Assembly (NCBI GenBank): GCA_030247725.1
Contig: JAOTRT010000008.1
Location: 62,001 to 126,000, forward strand
Source: Candidatus Nitricoxidireducens bremensis
Lineage (GTDB): Bacteria > Pseudomonadota > Gammaproteobacteria > Burkholderiales > Rhodocyclaceae
Length of the DNA: 64,000 bases
Direction of reading: 5' to 3'
This document shows positions 50,088 through 63,560 of this stretch, one piece after another. The notes below the pieces were generated by a model. It worked only from the letters and a program-made list of their open reading frames with translations, had not been told where the DNA came from and ran no database searches. Position 1 is the first letter of the stretch. The number at the start of each line of letters is the position of its first letter. The translations under genes were made by a program, and so were the position numbers.

Positions 50088-51534
50088 AGGCGGCGTTGAA
50101 GCGGGCGCGGGCCGCGTCGATGATTTCCCCCGCCGTCATGCCGGCGGGTCCGACGCCGCGAGCGGCGAGATCGTCCGCCGCCGCGCCGTGGAAGTACACG
50201 GCGCCGAGCAGGGCTTCCCAGGCCGGCCAGCCCTGGGCCAGCAGGGCTGCCGCCATCCCGGTGAGCACGTCGCCGCTGCCGGCGGAGGCCAGCCCGGCGT
50301 TGCCGCCGGCGTTGATGGCCCAGCGGCCGTCGGCGGCGGCGAGCACGCTGCCGCAGCCCTTGAGGACGACATGGGCCTTGCAGCGGCGGGCCAGGGCGAG
50401 GGCGGCGGCGACCCGGTCGGCCTGCACTTCGGCAACGGTCTTGCCGAGCAGGCGGGCGGCTTCGGCCGGATGGGGCGTCAGCAGCGTCGGTGCGGAGCGG
50501 GCTGCCGTGCGGCCGGCGAGCACCGGGTGGGCGGCGAGGATGTTGAGACCGTCGGCATCGATCACCAGGGGCAGCGGCAGTTCGACGGCCCGGCGCACCA
50601 GTTCGACGGCGGCGGCCGAGTCGCCGAGGCCGGGACCGAGGGCGAGCGTCGTCGCCGCGGCCATGGCGTCCCGGGGCTCCCGCAGCATCAGTTCGGGCTG
50701 CACCGGGTCCACCGGCAGTCGCTCCAGCATGCCCACATAGACCCGGCCGCTTCCCAGACGCAGGGCCGCGCGGCCCGCCAACAGGGCGGCGCCGGCCATG
50801 CCGGGGGCGCCGCCGACGATGGCGACGTTGCCGTAGCTGCCCTTGTGGCTGTTGCGCAGGCGCGGCTTCAGGCAGGCGCCGAACAACTCGGGGTCGTTGC
50901 GGACGCCGTCCTGTTCCTCGAAGGCCAAGCCCAGGTCATGCACGTCGACGCTGCCGCAATGGTCGGGACCGTCGAGGGTCAGCAGGCCCGGCTTCAGGGC
51001 GATGAAGGTGGCGGTACGGGTCGCCCGCACCGCAGTTCCCATCACGCGACCGCTCTCGGAGTCGAGTCCGCTCGGCATGTCGAGGGCCAGCACGGGGCAG
51101 CCGAGGCCGTTGATGCGCGCCACCAGTGCTGCGTAGCGTCCGGCGAGAGGGCGGGCGAGGCCGATGCCGAACAGGCCGTCGATGACCAGGGCGTAGCCGC
51201 GGTCGGGAATGGCCGTATGAATCTCGCCGCCGATGGAGCGCCAGCTTTCCAGGGCGCCGCGGGCATCGGCCGGCAGACCTTCGATCTCGCCGGCGAAGAC
51301 CATCACGGGTGCGTAGCCCGATTCCTTGAGCAGCCGGGCGACGACGAAGGCATCGCCGCCGTTGTTGCCGGGGCCCGCCACCACGAGGGGAACGCCGTCG
51401 GCGGCCAGCATCTCCAGGGCGACGGCGGCCGCCGCTGCCCCGGCCCGCTCCATCAGGGGAGGATCGGCGCGGCCGACGAAACGGGCTTCGACGGCCCGCA
51501 GGGTGGCGCTGCGAAGAATCGGCGTGGGGGACAT
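50074..51534 (-). CDS. nnr: Bifunctional NAD(P)H-hydrate epimerase / ADP-dependent dehydratase
   Basis: Repair enzyme of 486 residues. The N-terminal YjeF domain (about 1-215) with VVAGPGNNGGDAFV epimerises damaged NAD(P)H hydrates. The C-terminal ribokinase-like domain (about 225-480) with ATTLALGPGLGDS, LLTPHPAEAARLLG and NAGGNAGLASAGSGDVLTG dehydrates them using ADP. Length and order are normal for the bacterial fusion. It precedes and overlaps the EamA transporter gene. Confidence 0.93.
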   Translation of the reverse strand: MSPTPILRSATLRAVEARFVGRADPPLMERAGAAAAAVALEMLAADGVPLVVAGPGNNGGDAFVVARLLKESGYAPVMVFAGEIEGLPADARGALESWRSIGGEIHTAIPDRGYALVIDGLFGIGLARPLAGRYAALVARINGLGCPVLALDMPSGLDSESGRVMGTAVRATRTATFIALKPGLLTLDGPDHCGSVDVHDLGLAFEEQDGVRNDPELFGACLKPRLRNSHKGSYGNVAIVGGAPGMAGAALLAGRAALRLGSGRVYVGMLERLPVDPVQPELMLREPRDAMAAATTLALGPGLGDSAAAVELVRRAVELPLPLVIDADGLNILAAHPVLAGRTAARSAPTLLTPHPAEAARLLGKTVAEVQADRVAAALALARRCKAHVVLKGCGSVLAAADGRWAINAGGNAGLASAGSGDVLTGMAAALLAQGWPAWEALLGAVYFHGAAADDLAARGVGPAGMTAGEIIDAARARFNAACAGG

Positions 51535-51554
51535 GGCGGCATTCTACCGCCGCC

Positions 51555-51586
51555 GCAAAAGCGAAGGCCCCGCAAGCGGGGCCTTC
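51555..51586 (-). terminator. Rho-independent terminator of the phasin gene
   Basis: On the minus strand GAAGGCCCC-GCTTGC-GGGGCCTTC is a perfect 9-bp stem (51563-51586) followed by GCTTTTGC. It lies 20 bp behind the phasin stop and separates phasin from nnr. Confidence 0.75.
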
Positions 51587-51605
51587 GTCGGGGGAACTGC
51601 GCGGC

Positions 51606-52127
51606 TTACTTCTTGGCCTTGGGGGCCGCAGCCTTCTTGGCGAGTTCGTTCATGTTGCTGAAGGCGGCCGAAGAGGCCTGGGTGATCTGCTCGAAGGCGC
51701 TGTTGGCCGTCGCCATCGCCTGCTGCATGGCCTGGAGCATGTTCGGGTTCTGGCCCGGCAGCGCCTTGAAGAAGGACTGGAAGGCATCCATGAGCTCATG
51801 GCTGCCGGAGGCCAGCTGCTCGGTCAGCAGGCGCGAGAACTCGACCCGCGCGTCGTTGCCGATCTCGGCGATTTTCTGGGCGCTTTCCATCATCCGCTGG
51901 GTGGTGTCCTGGGCGTAGCGGGCACGCAGGTTCATCAGTTCCTGGGGGTCCTTGGCACCGGTCTGGGCCTTGGCGTTGTTGACGCTTTCCTGGAAAAGCT
52001 CCCGCGCCAACTCGGACTGCAGCGCCATGATCCTCTGGGAATTCTCGATGGAAAGCTGGGCCAGGCGCATGGCCGCTTCCATGTTCTTGCGATGCATCTC
52101 GTTGAATTGCTCGTTCTTCATGGCCAC
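51606..52127 (-). CDS. phaP: Phasin family protein
   Basis: Protein of 173 residues, almost wholly helical and rich in Ala, Gln, Met and Asn. It shows the phasin pattern QSELARELFQESVNNAKAQ, then ARYAQDTTQRMMESAQKIA, and a Lys/Ala-rich tail (KKAAAPKAKK) as in polyhydroxyalkanoate-granule proteins. It probably coats PHA granules. It stands alone with its own terminator; the symbol is by family. Confidence 0.85.
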   Translation of the reverse strand: MAMKNEQFNEMHRKNMEAAMRLAQLSIENSQRIMALQSELARELFQESVNNAKAQTGAKDPQELMNLRARYAQDTTQRMMESAQKIAEIGNDARVEFSRLLTEQLASGSHELMDAFQSFFKALPGQNPNMLQAMQQAMATANSAFEQITQASSAAFSNMNELAKKAAAPKAKK

Positions 52128-52229
52128 TTCTCCCTCCTGTGAAACTTCTACGTGCTTTCAGACTAGCACAAACCCGGCGCCAACCGAACCGAAACCTGGC
52201 GCCATATTGGTGGACGAATTCATTCGGCA

Positions 52230-54230
52230 TTACGGGTTCAGGTGCGTGCGCGCCTCCGACTCGTTCGTATAGAACCGCGGCACCACCCGGTTGCGCTCCA
52301 GGGCCTCGCCGAGCTGCATGCGCAGAAAGGCGCTCGCCGTGTAGCGCGTGACCTGGTGGTAATGCCGGGCGGTGATGTCCTTCACCATGTCCACGTAGCG
52401 GTCCACCAATTCCGGGGCGATGTCGAAGTGGTCGTAGTTCACGATGGCGAAGACCTTGTGCCCCACGGCGTCCAGGCGGGCATCCACGGCGGCGCGGATG
52501 CGCTGGATGTCCTCGCCGCTGCGCACCGACAAGCCGGCGAAATCGACGAAGAACAGGTTCTGGGCGGCGTCGTAGCTCAGGCGTTCGTCGAGGGGCCGTT
52601 CCAGCAGGCCGGGCCGCAGGTTCATCGGCGCGTCGCGGAAGATGCGCGCATCCATCAGCCGCGGCTCGCCGCGCAGGATGGGACGGAAGGTCATGCGGTC
52701 GAGGATGTCGCGCTGCAGGTCCACCCCGGGGGCGATCTCCGTGAGCTCCAGGCCGTCGGCACAGAGACGGAAGACGCAGCGCTCGGTGATGTAGAGCACG
52801 GTCTTGCCGCGCCTGGCGGCTTCGACGCCGCTGAAGGTGCGGTGCTCGACGGTGTCCACGAACTTCATGGCGCGGCCGTCCTCGACGATGGCGAGGCGGC
52901 CGTCGGCCACCGCTACCTCCAGGTCGCCGGCGGTGAAGGTGCCGACGAAGACCACCTTCTTGGCGTTCTGGGAGATGTTGATGAAGCCGCCGGCGCCGGC
53001 CAGCCGCGGACCGAACTTGGAGACGTTGAGGTTGCCCTCCCGGTCCGCCTGGGCGAGGCCGAGGAAGGCGATGTCGAGGCCGCCGCCGTCGTAGAAGTCG
53101 AACTGACTCGGCTGGTCGATGATGGCCTGGGTGTTGATGGCGGCGCCGAAGTTGAGGCCGCCGGCCGGGATGCCGCCGATGACGCCGGGTTCGGCCGTCA
53201 TGGTCAGCAGGTCGATGATGCTCTCCTCGGCGGCGACGGCGGCGACGCCTTCGGGCATGCCGATGCCCAGGTTGACCACGGCGTTGGCGCGCAGCTCCAG
53301 GGCGGCGCGGCGGGCGATGATCTTGCGCTCGCTCATGTCCAGGGTCGGCACGGCCGACATGGGCACGCGCAGCTCGCCGGAAAAGGCCGGGTTGTAGGGC
53401 TCCAGGAAGGTCTGCATGTGGTATTCGGGCTTCTCGGCCACCACCACGCAGTCCACCAGCACGCCGGGAATCTTGACGTGGCGGGAGTTGAGGGTGCCGC
53501 GGGCGGCGATGCGCTCCACCTGGGCGATGACGATGCCGCCCGAATTGTGGGCCGCCATGGCGATGGCCTGGGCCTCCAGCGTCAGGGCCTCCTTCTCCAT
53601 GGTGACGTTGCCGTCGGCGTCGGCCGTGGTGCCGCGGATGATGCCGACATGGATGGGGAATGCCTTGTAGAACAGGTATTCCTCGCCGTCGATCTCCATC
53701 AGGCGCACCAGGTCCGCCGTCGTCTTCTCGTTCAGCTTGCCGCCGCCGAAACGCGGGTCCACGAAGGTGCCGAGGCCGACCCGCGTCAAGGTGCCGGGCT
53801 TGCCGGCGGCGATGTCGCGGAACAGGTGGGTGATGACGCCCTGGGGCAGGTTCCAGGCCTCGATGCGGTTGGAGACGGCCAGTTGTTGCAGCTTGGGCAC
53901 CAGGCCCCAGTGGCCGCCGATGACGCGGGCGACGAGGCCATCGTGGCCCAGGTGGTTGAGGCCGCGCTCCTTGCCGTCGCCCTGGCCGGCGGCGTAGACG
54001 AGGGTCAGGTTGCGCGGATGGCCGATGCCGTGGGTGTCGCTGGCCTCGCCTTCGAGGAACAGGGACTCGATGGCCACGGCGATGTTCTCGGGGAAGCCGA
54101 TGCCGACGAAGCCGCCGGTGGCGACGGTGTCGCCGTCGCGGATCAGGCAGACGGCCTCGCGGGCGCTGACGATCTTGCCCGTATCGGCGGCACGCAGGGA
54201 AGTGGCGGCGGGATGGCGGGCGAGAGGCAT
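52230..54230 (-). CDS. Acyl-CoA:acetate/3-ketoacid CoA-transferase, alpha-beta fused, with C-terminal extension
   Basis: Protein of 666 residues. Fused alpha and beta CoA-transferase domains (about 18-530) show [55 protein letters not shown] and the likely catalytic Glu in [15 protein letters not shown], the YdiF/propionate CoA-transferase type. An extra 130 residues follow ([20 protein letters not shown], then [17 protein letters not shown]), not present in the shorter enzymes. GGAG precedes the ATG at 54230. It may activate short-chain acids with acetyl-CoA. It lies 19 bp downstream of the REC-GGDEF gene and may be cotranscribed with it. Confidence 0.87.
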   Translation of the reverse strand: MPLARHPAATSLRAADTGKIVSAREAVCLIRDGDTVATGGFVGIGFPENIAVAIESLFLEGEASDTHGIGHPRNLTLVYAAGQGDGKERGLNHLGHDGLVARVIGGHWGLVPKLQQLAVSNRIEAWNLPQGVITHLFRDIAAGKPGTLTRVGLGTFVDPRFGGGKLNEKTTADLVRLMEIDGEEYLFYKAFPIHVGIIRGTTADADGNVTMEKEALTLEAQAIAMAAHNSGGIVIAQVERIAARGTLNSRHVKIPGVLVDCVVVAEKPEYHMQTFLEPYNPAFSGELRVPMSAVPTLDMSERKIIARRAALELRANAVVNLGIGMPEGVAAVAAEESIIDLLTMTAEPGVIGGIPAGGLNFGAAINTQAIIDQPSQFDFYDGGGLDIAFLGLAQADREGNLNVSKFGPRLAGAGGFINISQNAKKVVFVGTFTAGDLEVAVADGRLAIVEDGRAMKFVDTVEHRTFSGVEAARRGKTVLYITERCVFRLCADGLELTEIAPGVDLQRDILDRMTFRPILRGEPRLMDARIFRDAPMNLRPGLLERPLDERLSYDAAQNLFFVDFAGLSVRSGEDIQRIRAAVDARLDAVGHKVFAIVNYDHFDIAPELVDRYVDMVKDITARHYHQVTRYTASAFLRMQLGEALERNRVVPRFYTNESEARTHLNP

Positions 54231-54249
54231 GGCGATTCTCCGGTGGGCG

Positions 54250-55154
<905 letters not shown>

Positions 55155-55158
<4 letters not shown>

Positions 55159-58100
55159 GGCGTGTCGCGAAAGCGGGTAGGACCGAGGGCGGAGACCAGC
55201 GTCCCGAGCAACTCTTCCGCCTTGGCGTAATCGTAGCGCGAGATGGCGTGTTCGAGTTGGGCGGTCGTCTCTTTTTCGCCGGTCGGTTCCAGCCGGGCGC
55301 GCAGCTGGCGCAGGAAGCCGGCCGGCACGAACTCGTGGCTGCGCAGCATGCCGGCGAGTTCCTCCAGGGTGCCCGTCAGCTCGTCGCGGCGGGCCTCCGT
55401 GACGGCACCGGCTGCCGTGCGCGGCGGAATCCAGCGCAACAGGAGACGGATCAGCTGTTCCGCGTCCAGCGGTTTCGCCAGGTGGTCCTGCATGCCCGCT
55501 TCCAGGCATAGGCGCCGGTCGCTCTCCATGGCCGAGGCGGTCACGGCGATGATGGGCAGGCCGGCGAAACGTTCCTGGGCACGGATGCGCCGGGCCGCCT
55601 CGATGCCGTCCATCACCGGCATCTGCAGGTCCATCAGCACCGCGTCGAAGCTGCCGTTCTCCAGCCGCTCCAGGGCCTCGCGGCCGTTGCCGGCCACGGT
55701 GACGGCCAGCTTGGCGCGCAACAGGAAGGCGCGCGCCACCTGCTGGTTCACGATGTTGTCCTCCACCAGCAGGACGCTGGCGCCGGCTATCGTTTGCGCC
55801 AGAGCCGCCAGGTCCACGTCGGCGGTGGCCCGGGTCGCCGTCGGCCGGGGCTTGTCCTCGGCAGCGAACACCAGATCGAAGCTGAAGCGGCTGCCCTCGC
55901 CGAAGCGGCTTTCCACCTGGATGTCGCCCCCCATCAGGTGCAGCAGGTGCCGGGAGATGGCGAGGCCCAGCCCGCTGCCGCCGAAGCGGCGGGTGATGGA
56001 GCCGTCGGCCTGGACGAAGGGTTGGAACAGGGTGCCGACCTGTTCCGGCGTCATGCCGATGCCGGTGTCGCTGACGGCGAATTGGAGATGGACGCCGGTG
56101 GGAACGTCCGGCAGGCGGCGCACCTCGATGCGCACGGTGCCCTGATCGGTGAACTTGACCGCATTGCCGACGATGTTGGTCAGCACCTGGCCGAGGCGCA
56201 TGGGGTCGCCCTTGAGATCGTTGGGGACGTCGTCGGCCAGTTCCAGCTCCAGGCCGATCCCCTTGTTCTCGGCGGCGATGCGCAGCATGGCGACGGTGCC
56301 TTCCAGCACCTGGAACAGGGAGAAGTCCGTACTCTCCACGCGGATGCGCCCGGCCTCGATCTTGGAGTAGTCGAGGATGTCGTTGAGCAGGCCCAGGAGG
56401 GCGGTGGAGGCCGCATGGATCTTATCCAGGTAGTCGCGCAGGCCCGGATCGCGGGTCTCCGCCAGGGCGATCTGGGAGAGGCCGATGATGGCGTTCATCG
56501 GCGTGCGTATCTCGTGGCTCATGTTGGCGAGGAACTCGCTCTTGGCGCGGTTCGCCTCTTCCGCCAGGCGGCGGGCCTCCTGCTGGGCCTCGGCGGCGCG
56601 GCGGAACTCGGAGACGTCCTGGACCAGGGCCATCAGATGGCGGCGGCCGTGCCAGACGATGGGGGAAAAGCGCACGTCCAGCCACAGTTCCTTGCCGAAG
56701 GAGGAGGTGACGTGGATCTCCTTGTGCACCAGCCGGTTGTCGTGGAGGGCATCCATGGCCGCGTCCAGCATGCCGGACGTGCGCCAGGATTCGAGCTGGC
56801 GGAAGTTCTGCGTCAGCACGGTTTCCAGGGGGCAGCCGACCATGTCGGCGAGGGCCTGGTTGGCCATGACGCAGGGGCCGTCGGCACCGTAGAGCACGAA
56901 GCCGGTGGCCGATTCCTCGACGATGCGGCGGTTGAGGTCCAGCAGTTCGGACTGGCGCGCCTCCCCCTGGCGTCTTTCCGTCAGGTCTACGAAGACCACC
57001 ATCTTGCGTTCGCCGATGGCGGTGACATGGACGTCGAATATCCGGTCGGTGCCGTCCTTGCAGCGGATGGCGACCTCGCGCGGGGGCAGGGGTTCGTCGG
57101 CGGCCTGGGCCATGGCGGCGAATGCCGGCCAGGCGGCCACCAGGGCCTCGCGCACCTGGGGGTCGGGATAGGCTAGTGTCCACCAATGGGCCAGGTCGGG
57201 TATCTCCTCGCGGCCGTAGCCGATGAGTTGCTCGAAACGGCGGTTGATGAAGACGACGCGATCCTCGGCGCCCTCGGAGATCAGCATCGGCAGGGGCGAC
57301 TCGCCCATCAGCCGCCGCAGCAGCATCTCGGCATCCTGGCGGTCGGTGATGTCCATGCCGAAGCAGACCGTTGCCGCGCCGTCCTCGTCCGTGTCGATGC
57401 GGGTGTTGCGCCAGGAGATCGTGCGCAGCTTGCCGTCCTTGGTGAGGATGGGGCCTTCGAGGGTCGTGGCCGGCCGGCCGGCCGCCGGCCCCCGGCGGAA
57501 TTCAACGAAGGTATCGGGAAACCGCTCCTCCGGTACCAGCAGTTCCAGCCAGGGTTTGCCGAGGGCTTCGCTGCGGCTGAAACCGGAGATGCGCTCCGCC
57601 GTGTCGTTGAAGGTGGTGATGCGGCCGTTGGCGTCCAGCCCGATCACCAGGAGGTTGGCGGTCTCCACGGTCTGGCGCGCGAAGGCGTGGGCCTTGGCGA
57701 GGGAACGCTGGCGTCGTCCCGCCAGCCAGGAGAGGAACAGGGTGACGGCGGCGATCAGGCCGAAGCTACCCAGATGGACGATGAAGGCCTGGCGCCAGCG
57801 GCCGGCGACGACGGCATAGTCGCGGGAGACGATGACGATCAGTGGCGTGTTGTCGACCCGGTGCAGCACCGAGATGCGTTCCACGCCGGTGATTTTGACG
57901 CGGTTCAGATGGCGCGTCGTCGCCTGTCCGGCGGCCATATGTTCGGTGAAGGCCTGGCCGCCCAGCAGGTTCTTGCCGACGAAACGCTCCGGATCGGGCA
58001 CCGCGTGGACGATGTCCCCCGACGCATGGACGAGCAGGGACTGGCTGTCGTGGGTATTGGGCAGGAAGCGCAGGATGTCGTCGAACATCTGCGGGGCGAT

Positions 58101-58649
58101 GGTGGCGGCGACGACGCCGGCGAAGTTTCCCTTGGCGTCCCGCAACGCCCGGGATAGGGTGATGATGGTGATGCCGGTGACGGAACGGAAGGGGCGGGTG
58201 ACGAACAGGCTGTCGTCCCGGGGATGTTCCCGGTGGCGGATGAAGTATTCCCGATCCGAGGCGTCGAAGCCGATGATATTGGCCAGGGTGGAAGCCCGCG
58301 CCCTTCCGCGGGCATCGATGACCACCAGGTGGCGTGCCTCCGGCAGCTGCCGCAGGGAGATCGCCAGCAGGCGATTCAACTCGGCAGCCCTCATGGCCGG
58401 CGTTTCCTGCAGGTCATCGACGATGCCGTCGAGCATCAGGTTCGCGCTGCGCAGGGCGCTCCCGATGCGCGCCTCCCGATGGCGGGCGCTCAACTCCAGG
58501 GACTGGTATTCCTGCTCGATGGTGTCCCGGTAATCGTCGTAGGCGCTCCAGGCCAGCCAGGCGCCGGTGGTCAGCAGGACCAAAATGGTCATGGCCCAGA
58601 GGGGAAGGCCGCGGATGTTGCTCAAGGCGGCGGGAGATCGGGTCGGCAC
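55155..58649 (-). CDS. Hybrid sensor histidine kinase with Cache, PAS and receiver domains
   Basis: Membrane hybrid kinase of about 1164 residues. In order: membrane helix (about 15-35), periplasmic PDC/Cache sensor (about 40-285), second helix (about 288-310), three PAS domains (about 325-440, 445-560, 575-685), HisKA with SHEIRTPMNAI (His about 712), HATPase (about 820-935) and a receiver domain (about 960-1080; VLLVEDNIVNQ, DAVLMDLQMPVMDG), then a helical tail. I take GTG 58649 as the start; the longer ATG at 58733 would overlap the clpB heat-shock promoter. It overlaps the REC-GGDEF gene, forming a two-component c-di-GMP module. Confidence 0.88.
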
Positions 58650-58707
58650 GGGTTCGGGGTTTTGTCGTCTACGGGACGATAATACGTCCGGCGGCGTTGA
58701 TCGGGCG

Positions 58708-58735
58708 CTTGAAATACGGGCTGCCCGCCTCATCT
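58708..58735 (+). promoter_or_regulatory. Sigma-32 heat-shock promoter of clpB
   Basis: CTTGAAA (58708-58714), a 13-nt spacer and CCTCATCT (58728-58735) match the RpoH consensus (CTTGAAA, then CCCCATNT) in sequence and spacing. It lies 35 bp upstream of the clpB ATG. It probably also drives the overlapping lpxR-like gene and perhaps the HtrA-like gene downstream. Confidence 0.82.
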
Positions 58736-58769
58736 AGCGGGAAACGCCTAATGCCGAAAGGGTTACCCC

Positions 58770-61338
<2,569 letters not shown>

Positions 61339-61352
<14 letters not shown>

Positions 61353-62352
61353 GTTCACTGCTGCTGCCCTCGTCGCGGCCGTCGCCGGATTCCTGGCGTC
61401 GGCCGCGCCCGTTCGTGCCGAACTGCCGGCGCCGCCCGCCGGCAGCGAGTTCCAGTTCTTCGTCGAGAACGACATGCTGGCCAGCACGGACCGCTACTAC
61501 ACCAACGGCCTCAAGCTCGGCATCGGCGCGCCCTTCGACCTGCTGCAGGCGCCGGCCGCCGAACTGCTGCGCCAGTTCTCGCCCCGGGACCCGTCCGGGG
61601 CCCACCTGGGCCTCTTCCTCGGCCACAACCTCTACACGCCGCGCAACATCAAGCTGTCCGCCGCCCAGCCCGCCGACCGCCCCTGGGCGGCCTGGCTCTA
61701 TCTCGGCGGCGTGGCCCAGCGGGCCCGCGGCAACCGCCTCGACACCGTGGAAATCGACGTCGGCGTGGTGGGGCCGGCGGCCCTAGGCGAGGAGGTGCAG
61801 AGCCATTGGCACCGTTTCGTCGGCTCGCCCCAGCCGCGGGGCTGGGACCACCAGATCCCCAACGAACCGGGCTTCCTCGCCTCCTACCTGCAGAAGCGCC
61901 GTTACGGTGACGACCGCTTCGGCTTCGTCGCCCATGGCGGCCTCACCGCCGGCACCGTCATGACCCTGGGCCGGGCCGGCGGCCTGGTGCGCTACGGCCG
62001 CAACATGAGCGGCTTCGGCCCCGATACCATCGAGCCGGGCGGCGCCATGCTCCACGGTACCCGCGCCTCGGGCGACGACGGGGCGCGCCGCGGCACCGAG
62101 TGGTACGTTTTCGCCGGCGCGGACCAGCGCCTGGTGGCCCACAACATCTTCCTCGACGGCACGGTGTTCCGGAACAGCCCCGCGGTGGAGCGGCGGCCCC
62201 ACGTCTGGGACCTTTCCGCCGGCTTCAGCTTCCGCCATGACGGCGTGCGCTTCAGCTGGACCCGCGTCCATCGCAGCGAGGAGTTCTACACCGCGGCGGG
62301 CGGCGGCGGACGCCAGCGCTTCGATTCCCTCAATCTGGGCATCGAGTTCTGA
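61339..62352 (+). CDS. lpxR: LpxR-type lipid A 3'-O-deacylase (DUF2219)
   Basis: Outer-membrane protein of 337 residues with a signal peptide ([19 protein letters not shown] to VRAE, about 1-28). The mature N-terminus has [20 protein letters not shown], matching the Asn-Asp and DRYYTNG active-site residues of LpxR, and [11 protein letters not shown] supplies a candidate catalytic His. The C-terminus alternates like a beta-barrel and ends in IEF (aromatic terminus). It is expected to remove the 3' acyloxyacyl chain of lipid A at the outer membrane. The start is TTG at 61339, inside the end of clpB, so it is in the same transcript. Confidence 0.88.
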
Positions 62353-62391
62353 GGGCCGGCGGCAACCGGATTCCACGCAGGAGGGCCCAAC

Positions 62392-63483
62392 ATGCGATTC
62401 CCCATCCCGTTCCTCCTCGCCGGTCTGTTGATCGGTGTGCTCGTCGGCAGCGGCGATGCGGCGGCGAAGCAGCCGGCGCATCGGCCGGTGGCCGCGCGGG
62501 GCCCCCTGGCCGCCGACGAGTCGGCAGTGGTGGACATGTTCAAGCGCGTGAGTCCCTCGGTGGTCTACATCACCACCCTGGACCGGGTGCTGAACCTGCT
62601 GACCCTCAACGTGCGCGACGTGCCCCGGGGCACCGGCTCCGGCTTCCTGTGGGACGACGCCGGCCACGTGGTGACCAACTACCATGTCATCGCCGGCGCC
62701 CGTGCCGCCCAGGTGCGCCTGTCGGACCAGCGTACTCTCGCCGCGGAGTTGGTGGGCGTGAGCCCCGAGAACGACCTGGCGGTGCTGCGTATCAAGCTTG
62801 GCGAGCGCAGGCCGGCGCCGCTGCCTCTCGGGTCCAGCCGGGACCTCCAGGTGGGCCAACGGGTTTACGCCATCGGCAATCCCTTCGGCTTCGACCACAC
62901 CCTGACCACGGGCATCGTCTCGGCTCTGGACCGGTCCATCGGTGGCGAGGAAGGGACGATCCACCATCTGATCCAGACGGACGCCGCCATCAATCCCGGC
63001 AATTCCGGCGGCCCCCTGCTGGATTCGGCCGGCCGCCTGATCGGGGTGAATACGTCGATCTACAGCCCCTCGGGGGCCTCGGCCGGCATCGGTTTCGCGA
63101 TTCCTGCCGACACGGTGAACCGGGTGGTGCCCGAGATCATCGCCTACGGCTACTATCGGCGGCCGGTGCTGGGCGTAGTGTCCACCGAGCGCATCAGCGC
63201 CCTGGTGACCCAGCAGTTGGGGGTCAAGGGCATGCTGGTGCTGGAGGTGCAAGCCAATTCCCCGGCGGCCCAGGCCGGGCTGGTGGGCAGCCGCATGGCA
63301 CGGGACGGCTCCATCGTCGCCGGCGACGTGATCCAGAGCGTCGATGGTGCACCCATCGACGGCCCCGCCGCCATGGACAAGGCCCTGGATGCGCGCCGTC
63401 CCGGCGAGCGTGTGACCTTGGGGCTCTGGCGTGAAGGCCGCAGCGTGCAGGTGGCGCTCACCCTGGCGGCAAGCCGGCGCTGA
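62392..63483 (+). CDS. HtrA/DegP-like S1C serine protease with one PDZ domain
   Basis: Periplasmic protease of 363 residues with an N-terminal hydrophobic signal or anchor (about 4-20). The catalytic triad is visible: VVTNYHVIAG (His), ENDLAVLRI (Asp) and INPGNSGGPLLD (Ser). One PDZ domain (about 260-355) includes VLEVQANSPAAQAGL and VIQSVDGAPIDG. This is the DegS/HhoB-like layout with a single PDZ domain. It begins 39 bp after the lpxR stop and likely belongs to the clpB-lpxR stress unit. Confidence 0.92.
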   Translation: MRFPIPFLLAGLLIGVLVGSGDAAAKQPAHRPVAARGPLAADESAVVDMFKRVSPSVVYITTLDRVLNLLTLNVRDVPRGTGSGFLWDDAGHVVTNYHVIAGARAAQVRLSDQRTLAAELVGVSPENDLAVLRIKLGERRPAPLPLGSSRDLQVGQRVYAIGNPFGFDHTLTTGIVSALDRSIGGEEGTIHHLIQTDAAINPGNSGGPLLDSAGRLIGVNTSIYSPSGASAGIGFAIPADTVNRVVPEIIAYGYYRRPVLGVVSTERISALVTQQLGVKGMLVLEVQANSPAAQAGLVGSRMARDGSIVAGDVIQSVDGAPIDGPAAMDKALDARRPGERVTLGLWREGRSVQVALTLAASRR

Positions 63484-63560
63484 CGGCAGGTTTTTGCAGC
63501 CCCTTGCAGTCTGCCGGCGACGCGTACAATGGATCGCTCCTACGCCCCGAGAACCCGGCG

